64,000 nt of DNA from NORP240 sp046047495 (lineage in GTDB: Bacteria > Pseudomonadota > Gammaproteobacteria > Pseudomonadales > Pseudohongiellaceae). Both the position numbers and the translations under genes were made by a program. The stretch lies in contig JBJOHV010000056.1 in the NCBI GenBank assembly GCA_046047495.1, forward strand, positions 1 to 64,000. The letters are read 5' to 3'. Shown piece by piece: positions 58,305-64,000 of the stretch. Below the pieces are notes generated by a model. The model saw only the letters and a program-made list of their open reading frames with translations. It ran no database searches and was not told the DNA's origin. Positions within the stretch are counted from its first letter, which is position 1, and the number at the start of each line of letters is the position of its first letter.

Positions 58305-59495
58305 ATGGCCCTCCACGTAACCCAATGCCCCAGCTGTGATTCCACCTTCAATGCCAGCGCCCACCTGCTGCGCGCTGCCCAGGGGCTGGTGCGCTGTGGT
58401 GCCTGTCTGTCGGTGTTCGATGCCAGCGACAACGTCATTCCCCCCGACCCAATGCGGGATGGCGATGCCGCCAGCGACCCGGCGGCGGACTCCGTGTTCA
58501 TTTCCCGGCCCGACGAGTTTTTCGATGCGCTGCGTTTCGTGCGCAGCGCCGGCGGGCTGATACTGTCCACGGCACCTCCGTCCCCAACTGCACAGGCAGC
58601 AAAGACAGAACTGCCAGCACCACCGCCCGCGGAAGCGGACTTTCCGCTGTGGCAGGGCGGCACCGTGGAACCGGAACCGGTATCGGCCGACGCCTTCATG
58701 GCTGCCGTGAGTGAGGCACTGCCCGATCCGGAACCCGAGCCTGTTCCTGAACACATGAGTCCGGTCGAAGCGCCTGAAACGCCGGCGGGCCAGGTCGCCG
58801 AACCTGTCATTGCCGCGGACCCTGCCATCGAGACGCCCATTGCCGGACAACAGCAGGGCGAGAGCAAAGCCGCATTGCGGGCCCGTTTGCGGGCCACCCG
58901 TCTGGACGACGAAGAAGGGGACAGCCTCGACGCCCTCACACCCGATGCGCTGACTGCCCTGGGCCAGGTTCCCGATGCCCTGGAACTGGAACCGTTGCCC
59001 ACACCCTCCCGGCTGGTTTACCGGATGGGCATGGGGAGTCTCTGTCTCCTGTTGTCAGCCACCCTGGTGCTGCAGTTTTTCTGGCAACGCAGGGAACTGC
59101 TGTCTCTGCACCCGGATCTGCGACCGGGCTATGTGGCGGCCTGCCAATGGCTGGGCTGCACCCTGCCACCGCTGGAGGCCATCGATGCCATCGCCATCGA
59201 GAATCTGGTAGTGCGCAGTCACCCGGAGCAGGCCAATGCCCTGCTGGTGAGTGCCGTGCTGCGCAACGACGCCCCCTTTCAACAGCCCTTTCCCGTGACC
59301 CGCCTGCGTTTCAGCGACACCAATCTGCAAAGCGTGGCCAGCCGGGATTTCCAGCCCGGGGAGTACCTGCCCCCCAGTCTGCGGGCCATCGCCAACATGC
59401 CCATCAACACACCGGTGCAGATCAGTCTCGAACTGATGGATCCAGGTGAGGATGCGATCAACTACGAAGTGCAACTGATTTCACGTTATCCGTGA
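58305..59495 (+). CDS. Zinc-finger/DUF3426 membrane protein
   Basis: The 396-residue protein begins with a MJ0042-type zinc finger (CPSCDSTF near residue 8 and CGACLSVF near 32), then a long acidic, Pro-rich linker (about 60-220), one membrane segment near 247-265 (LCLLLSATLVLQFFW) and a C-terminal DUF3426 domain (about 280-396) on the outer side. In related bacteria this gene also lies between prmA and dusB; its function is unknown. ATG 58305 was chosen from the start of the zinc finger. Confidence 0.88.
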   Translation: MALHVTQCPSCDSTFNASAHLLRAAQGLVRCGACLSVFDASDNVIPPDPMRDGDAASDPAADSVFISRPDEFFDALRFVRSAGGLILSTAPPSPTAQAAKTELPAPPPAEADFPLWQGGTVEPEPVSADAFMAAVSEALPDPEPEPVPEHMSPVEAPETPAGQVAEPVIAADPAIETPIAGQQQGESKAALRARLRATRLDDEEGDSLDALTPDALTALGQVPDALELEPLPTPSRLVYRMGMGSLCLLLSATLVLQFFWQRRELLSLHPDLRPGYVAACQWLGCTLPPLEAIDAIAIENLVVRSHPEQANALLVSAVLRNDAPFQQPFPVTRLRFSDTNLQSVASRDFQPGEYLPPSLRAIANMPINTPVQISLELMDPGEDAINYEVQLISRYP

Positions 59496-59593
59496 CGGAA
59501 CGGCAAATTTTCCCGAATGTGGGGTTTATCCCATCCGCGGGCATCGCTATCATCTAGCCCTTGCCTGAACCCTGACACCCGGACCCTCGTTCC

Positions 59594-60610
59594 ATGCTCC
59601 GCATTGGCGGTCATTACATTGCAAACCAGCTGCTGCTGGCACCCATGGCGGGAGTCAGCGACAAGCCATTCAGGGAAATCTGCGCCGCCCAGGGTGCCGG
59701 CCTCACGGTGGCGGAAATGATCACGGCCAATCCGGAACGCTGGCAGACGGACAAGAACAGCCGTCGCATGGTGAAGCCCGACATCCCCGGCCCGCAGGTG
59801 GTGCAGATCGTCGGATCGGACCCCGCCATGCTGGCCGATGCGGCGCGTCTGAATGTGGAACTGGGAGCCGACATCATCGACATCAACATGGGCTGTCCGG
59901 CCAAGAAAGTCCTGAAGAAGGCCGCCGGCTCGGCGCTGCTCAAGGACATCGATCTGGTGGACCGCATACTGCAGGCGGTGGTGCAGGCGGTGCCGGTCCC
60001 GGTGACCCTCAAGATCCGCACAGGCTGGTGCCCGGCCTCCCGCAACGGGGTGGAGGTGGCCCGCCTTGCGGAGCAACGGGGGGTGGCCATGCTGACCGTA
60101 CATGGCCGGACCCGCCAGTGCCGCTTTCTCGGGGAGGCCGAGTACGACACCATCGCCGCCATCAAGCAGGCGGTGACCATTCCGGTGATTGCAAACGGCG
60201 ATATCACCAGCCCCGCGAAGGCGCGACAGGTGCTGGCTCACACGGGCGCCGATGGCATCATGATCGGCCGTGGCGCCCAGGGTCAGCCCTGGCTGTTTCG
60301 GGAAATCCTGCATTTCCTGCACCATGGCAGCCTGCCTGCCAAGCCCGCCGCATCCCAGGTGTTCGAGGTGATGCTGCAACATCTGCGGGGACTGCATGAC
60401 CACTACGGGGAATTCAAGGGCCTGCTGTTTGCCCGCAAGCACGTCAACTGGTACCTGAAGCAGCTGTCGCTGGACCACCCCGGCACGGCAACTGACAACA
60501 CCCGGCTGTGGCAGGCCTTCAGTGCCTGCACCTCCAACGGCCAGCAAATGGAACTGCTACACGGACATCTGGATTTCATCACAAGCGACACAAGGATGCT
60601 GGCAGCATGA
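59594..60610 (+). CDS. dusB: tRNA-dihydrouridine synthase B
   Basis: DusB reduces uridine to dihydrouridine in tRNA D-loops with FMN. The 338-residue TIM-barrel enzyme has LAPMAGVSDKPFRE, NMGCPAKKV with the catalytic Cys, VHGRTRQCRF and GRGAQGQPWLF. It overlaps fis by four bases (ATGA); the dusB-fis pair is a hallmark of gammaproteobacteria and of Fis regulation. Confidence 0.97.
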   Translation: MLRIGGHYIANQLLLAPMAGVSDKPFREICAAQGAGLTVAEMITANPERWQTDKNSRRMVKPDIPGPQVVQIVGSDPAMLADAARLNVELGADIIDINMGCPAKKVLKKAAGSALLKDIDLVDRILQAVVQAVPVPVTLKIRTGWCPASRNGVEVARLAEQRGVAMLTVHGRTRQCRFLGEAEYDTIAAIKQAVTIPVIANGDITSPAKARQVLAHTGADGIMIGRGAQGQPWLFREILHFLHHGSLPAKPAASQVFEVMLQHLRGLHDHYGEFKGLLFARKHVNWYLKQLSLDHPGTATDNTRLWQAFSACTSNGQQMELLHGHLDFITSDTRMLAA

Positions 60611-60912
60611 CCCAACAGGAAGAGACCCTGACCTTCGGCTGGCCGGATGCGGAAATCCCCGGCACTTTTTCATTCAGTGAAAATCAGGGAACCCTGCGCA
60701 GCGAAGTAAAGAAAGCCCTGGAGCTTTATTTCGCGCAACTGGACGGCCAACCGGTCACCAATCTGTATGAAATGGTGCTCACGGAAGTGGAAGCTCCCCT
60801 GATGGCGGCTGTGATGAGATACACCGGCCACAACCAAAGCAAGGCATCTACCCTGCTGGGTTTGAACCGTGGTACGCTGCGCAAGAAATTGAAACAACAC
60901 GGATTATTGTAA
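60607..60912 (+). CDS. fis: DNA-binding protein Fis
   Basis: Fis is a nucleoid-associated, growth-phase-regulated protein that bends DNA at promoters and recombination enhancers. The 101-residue product is close to family length (98). The C-terminal helix-turn-helix reads YTGHNQSKASTLLGLNRGT and LRKKLKQHGLL. ATG 60607 overlaps the dusB stop and needs no independent promoter; in E. coli the dusB-fis operon is driven by one promoter upstream of dusB. Confidence 0.97.
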   Translation: MTQQEETLTFGWPDAEIPGTFSFSENQGTLRSEVKKALELYFAQLDGQPVTNLYEMVLTEVEAPLMAAVMRYTGHNQSKASTLLGLNRGTLRKKLKQHGLL

Positions 60913-60959
60913 CTGTTGCAGTTTTCCCACCCGTCAATCCATCCCAAGTTCGAGAAATC

Positions 60960-62546
60960 ATGACAACAGAACACGCTGTTATCCGTCGGGCACTCATCAG
61001 TGTTTCCGATAAAACCGGCATCGTGCCGTTCGCAAAGTCCCTCCACACACTCGGAATCGAAATTCTCTCCACCGGCGGCACCTATGGGCTGCTCAAGGCC
61101 GAAGGCATTCCCGCCGTGGAAATTTCCGCCTATACCGGATTTCCGGAGATGATGGACGGCAGGGTCAAGACGCTCCACCCGCGCATACACGGCGGCATCC
61201 TGGCCCGTCGCGATATCGATGCCGAGGTCATGGCGCAACACGACATTCCGCCCATCGACCTGGTGGTGGTGAATCTCTATCCGTTCGAAGCCACCGTCGC
61301 CAGGCCGGATTGCGCCCTGCCGGATGCCATCGAGAACATCGACATCGGCGGCCCCACCATGCTGCGGGCGGCAGCCAAGAACAACCGGTATGTTGCCGTG
61401 GTGGTGGATCCCGCGGACTACAGCCGCATCACGGGACTGTTGAGTGATAACCAATGCCGGCTGGAGCAGGCCGTGCGTTTCGAGCTGGCAGTCAAGACCT
61501 TCGAGCACACGGCTGCCTATGACGGTGCCATCGCCAATTATCTTGGCACCCAATTGCCCGGGGACGCTGCCGACACCAACCCGCGCTTCCCGCGCACCTT
61601 CAACCGCCAGTTCATCAAGAAGCAGGCCATGCGTTACGGCGAGAACCCCCACCAGCAGGCAGCGTTTTACGTGGACCGCCGGCAGCAGGAAGCCAGCGTC
61701 AGCACCGCGGTGCAGCACCAGGGCAAGGAGCTGTCCTACAACAACATCGCCGACACCGATGCGGCCCTTGAGTGCGTGAAATCCTTCGGCGCCCCTGCCT
61801 GTGTCATCGTCAAGCATGCGAATCCCTGCGGAGTGGCCGTAGCGGATTCCCTGTTGCGGGCCTATGAGCTGGCATTCCAGACCGATCCCACGTCCGCCTT
61901 CGGCGGCATCATTGCCTTCAATCGCGAGCTGGACGGGGAAACCGCAGCTCGCATCGTCAATCAGCAGTTCACCGAGGTGATCATAGCGCCGTCCGTCAGT
62001 GCCGAGGCGCTGGCGGTGACCGCGGACAAGAAAAACATCAGGGTTCTCAGCTGCGGCAGTCTGCCCGGCGCGCCGGTGGCGGACCTGGATTTCAAGCGGG
62101 TCACCGGAGGGCTGCTGGTGCAGGACCGGGACATTCGCCAGGTGAGTGCCGCGGAGCTGAAGACCGTGACCCGCCGCGCCCCCAGCGCCGCGGAACTGCG
62201 GGACCTGCAGTTCGCCTGGGTGGTGGCCAAATTCGTCAAATCCAATGCCATCGTCTATGCCAGGGACCAGCAGACCATCGGTGTCGGCGCGGGACAGATG
62301 AGCCGGGTCTACAGTGCCCGCATAGCCGGCATCAAGGCGGGGGACGAGAATCTTCAGGTGCGCGGCTCGGTGATGGCCTCGGATGCCTTCTTTCCCTTCC
62401 GCGACGGCATCGACGCTGCGGCGAACGCCGGCATCACAGCCGTCATACAACCCGGCGGATCCATGCGGGATGACGAGGTGATCGCGGCGGCGGATGAGCA
62501 CGGCATCGCCATGGTATTCACCGGCGTGCGGCACTTCCGGCATTGA
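60960..62546 (+). CDS. purH: Bifunctional AICAR transformylase / IMP cyclohydrolase
   Basis: PurH performs the last two steps of IMP synthesis. The 528-residue enzyme has an N-terminal cyclohydrolase domain (ISVSDKTGIVPFAKSL, VDGR-like DGRVKTLHPRIHGG) and a C-terminal transformylase domain with KHANPCGVAV (catalytic Lys/His) and TDPTSAFGGIIAFNREL. It follows fis by 47 bases, the common gammaproteobacterial order fis-purH-purD. Confidence 0.97.
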   Translation: MTTEHAVIRRALISVSDKTGIVPFAKSLHTLGIEILSTGGTYGLLKAEGIPAVEISAYTGFPEMMDGRVKTLHPRIHGGILARRDIDAEVMAQHDIPPIDLVVVNLYPFEATVARPDCALPDAIENIDIGGPTMLRAAAKNNRYVAVVVDPADYSRITGLLSDNQCRLEQAVRFELAVKTFEHTAAYDGAIANYLGTQLPGDAADTNPRFPRTFNRQFIKKQAMRYGENPHQQAAFYVDRRQQEASVSTAVQHQGKELSYNNIADTDAALECVKSFGAPACVIVKHANPCGVAVADSLLRAYELAFQTDPTSAFGGIIAFNRELDGETAARIVNQQFTEVIIAPSVSAEALAVTADKKNIRVLSCGSLPGAPVADLDFKRVTGGLLVQDRDIRQVSAAELKTVTRRAPSAAELRDLQFAWVVAKFVKSNAIVYARDQQTIGVGAGQMSRVYSARIAGIKAGDENLQVRGSVMASDAFFPFRDGIDAAANAGITAVIQPGGSMRDDEVIAAADEHGIAMVFTGVRHFRH

Positions 62547-62571
62547 GCGGATCAACGGGAAGGCAATCCTC

Positions 62572-63867
62572 ATGAACATACTGGTCATCGGCAGCGGCGG
62601 GCGCGAACATGCCCTGGCCTGGAAACTGGCCCAGTCACCCCGTGTGGAAAAAGTCTACGTGGCACCTGGCAACGGCGGTACGGCAACCGAACCCGGCGTG
62701 GAGAACCTGGCCATCGATCCCATGGACTTTGCGGCCCTTGCCCAGTTCGCCACCGACAATGCCATCGCCCTGACGGTCGTGGGACCTGAGGCACCTCTGG
62801 TGGGAGGCGTGGTGGATTACTTCCAGGAACGCAATCTGCCCTGCTTCGGCCCCTCCAGGGCCGCAGCCCGGCTGGAAGGCTCCAAGGCCTTCAGCAAGGA
62901 TTTCCTCAAGCGCCATGGCATTCCCACGGCGGCTTACAGAACCTTCGAGTCGACTGAGGATGCCATCGCCTATATCCGCCAGCGGGGAGCACCCATCGTG
63001 GTCAAGGCCGACGGCCTGGCCGCCGGCAAGGGTGTGGTGGTTGCGACCGACGAGGCGCAGGCCATCGCCGCGGTCACCGACATGCTGTCCAGCAACCGCT
63101 TCGGCAGCGCCGGTCATCGGGTCGTCATCGAGGATTTTCTGACCGGCGAGGAAGCCAGCTTCATCGCCATGGTGGACGGCAGTCATGTGCTGCCCATGGC
63201 CACCTCCCAGGATCACAAGGCGCGGGACGATGGCGACCGTGGTCCCAATACCGGCGGCATGGGGGCCTATTCACCGGCACCGGTGGTCACTCCCGAGGTG
63301 TTCCAGCGCATCATGGATCAGGTGATCCTGCCCACCGTGGCCGGCATGGCCGCCGACGGTCATCCCTATCGGGGATTCCTGTATGCCGGCCTGATGATTT
63401 CTCCCGACGGCGCCGTCAACGTGGTGGAATTCAACTGCCGTTTCGGCGACCCGGAAGCCCAGCCGGTGATGATGCGTTTGCAGTCGGACCTGTGCCAGTT
63501 GTGTCTGGCCGCCTTGGAGGGAACCCTGGATCGCCAGCAGGCCCGCTGGGATCCGCGCCCCGCCCTGGGTGTGGTGCTGGCGGCGGGTGGCTACCCGGAG
63601 ACCTACCGCAAGGGCGATCCGATCTCGGGCCTGGATGCCGACTCCGATCCGGCCATCAAGGTGTTCCATGCCGGTACCCGACTTGACGCCGGCACCGTGG
63701 TGACCAATGGTGGCCGCGTATTGTGCGTCACTGCCCTGGGAGCCAGCGTGTCCGAGGCCCGGCAGGCTGCCTATGGTGAGGTCAGCCGCATCCACTGGCA
63801 GGACGTTTACTTCCGCAGGGACATTGGCTATCGTGCGGTGCAGCGCGAAAATTCTCAGCCCGACTGA
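62572..63867 (+). CDS. purD: Phosphoribosylamine-glycine ligase
   Basis: PurD (GAR synthetase) joins glycine to phosphoribosylamine with ATP, the second step of purine synthesis. The 431-residue ATP-grasp enzyme has NILVIGSGGREHALAWKL, VVKADGLAAGKGVVVA and NVVEFNCRFGDPEAQPVM. ATG 62572 gives family length. It lies 25 bases after purH and is co-transcribed with it. Confidence 0.97.
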   Translation: MNILVIGSGGREHALAWKLAQSPRVEKVYVAPGNGGTATEPGVENLAIDPMDFAALAQFATDNAIALTVVGPEAPLVGGVVDYFQERNLPCFGPSRAAARLEGSKAFSKDFLKRHGIPTAAYRTFESTEDAIAYIRQRGAPIVVKADGLAAGKGVVVATDEAQAIAAVTDMLSSNRFGSAGHRVVIEDFLTGEEASFIAMVDGSHVLPMATSQDHKARDDGDRGPNTGGMGAYSPAPVVTPEVFQRIMDQVILPTVAGMAADGHPYRGFLYAGLMISPDGAVNVVEFNCRFGDPEAQPVMMRLQSDLCQLCLAALEGTLDRQQARWDPRPALGVVLAAGGYPETYRKGDPISGLDADSDPAIKVFHAGTRLDAGTVVTNGGRVLCVTALGASVSEARQAAYGEVSRIHWQDVYFRRDIGYRAVQRENSQPD

Positions 63868-63885
63868 CCGCCAGGGAGCAACCCG

Positions 63886-64000
63886 ATGACATCCCGCAAT
63901 CCCTTGAGTCCACTGGACCATCTGCTGGTGCAATTCGACCAGGCCCTGCGAACCCTGGTGCCCGGTAGCAGCCAGCCGGCACGCCCCTCCCCCGCTGAAG
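63886..64000 (+). CDS. coq7: Coq7-like 3-demethoxyubiquinol hydroxylase, N-terminal fragment (cut by window)
   Basis: Only 38 residues are visible: the start SPLDHLLVQFDQALRTL and QPARPSPAE match the N-terminus of bacterial Coq7, a diiron enzyme that hydroxylates the ubiquinone ring. The ribosome site AGGGAG lies before ATG 63886. The catalytic part is outside the window, so the call rests on this short match. Confidence 0.72.
   Translation, partial: MTSRNPLSPLDHLLVQFDQALRTLVPGSSQPARPSPAE

Noticed and set aside
60726..62588. Open frame of 620 codons on the minus strand over purH
   Set aside because: purH is certain on the plus strand. The antisense frame has no domain and no plausible start site.

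Overview
This 64 kb window is high-GC chromosomal DNA from an aerobic gammaproteobacterium. The adjacent fabA and fabB genes for anaerobic-type unsaturated fatty acid synthesis, the order aroQ-accB-accC-prmA-(DUF3426)-dusB-fis-purH-purD, the start of a coq7-like ubiquinone gene, and the tesA/ybbA/ybbP neighbourhood all point that way. A haloalkane dehalogenase, a PQQ sugar dehydrogenase and several secreted hydrolases would fit a marine or aquatic member of the Pseudomonadales/Cellvibrionales range, but no single gene proves the genus. Genes are tightly packed, and many neighbours overlap by 1 or 4 bases (TGATG or ATGA).

Layout. 1-3140: the 5' part of a YbbP-type permease, its ATPase YbbA, and divergent tesA. 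3137-7150: a minus-strand run of acetyltransferase, zinc-ribbon/HEAGH membrane protein, periplasmic unknown, pdxJ, alpha/beta hydrolase and bcp. 7245-7967: class III sirtuin. 7969-12686: uup, DUF255 thioredoxin-domain protein and thioesterase, followed by a 99-bp inverted-repeat element. 12882-15873: two secreted unknowns and a membrane-bound ToxR/CadC-like regulator. 16138-23091: an unusual four-gene minus-strand operon (haloalkane dehalogenase, P-type ATPase, MFS transporter, pyruvate-kinase-like protein) with a divergent metallo-beta-lactamase-fold gene. 24228-27760: zinc ribbon, SDR, VOC protein and PQQ sugar dehydrogenase, closed by a strong terminator. 27855-30820: purC, tRNA-Thr(UGU) and pgi. 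30822-39880: a RimB-RimK fusion, then a nucleotide-sugar locus of two convergent operons that appears to make a CDP-linked, 6-deoxy, C-methylated sugar. 39914-45621: a secreted M20 peptidase with two amidohydrolase-like proteins. 45699-47278: DUF411 protein and a second RimK. 47294-51907: GFA protein, acetyltransferase, manB, galU and manC. 52177-55008: fabA, fabB, a free-standing DsbD N-terminal domain, and aroQ. 55050-63886: accBC, prmA, DUF3426 gene, dusB, fis, purHD and the start of coq7. The one long non-coding stretch (57762-58304) carries a 106-bp inverted-repeat element and a 3 x 35-bp tandem repeat.

How the parts fit. Most genes are housekeeping: fatty acid, purine, vitamin B6 and shikimate synthesis, translation modification and activated-sugar supply. 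manB/manC, galU and pgi can feed a surface polysaccharide, and the 32-40 kb locus adds a specialised sugar, although no flippase or polymerase gene lies in the window. The parts that are hardest to explain as routine are the dehalogenase/P-ATPase/MFS/pyruvate-kinase-like operon, whose kinase-like protein carries the residues of potassium-independent pyruvate kinases and has lost its C domain; the CDP-sugar locus; the M20/amidohydrolase set with degenerate metal sites; the two RimK copies, one fused to RimB; and the two intergenic inverted-repeat elements.
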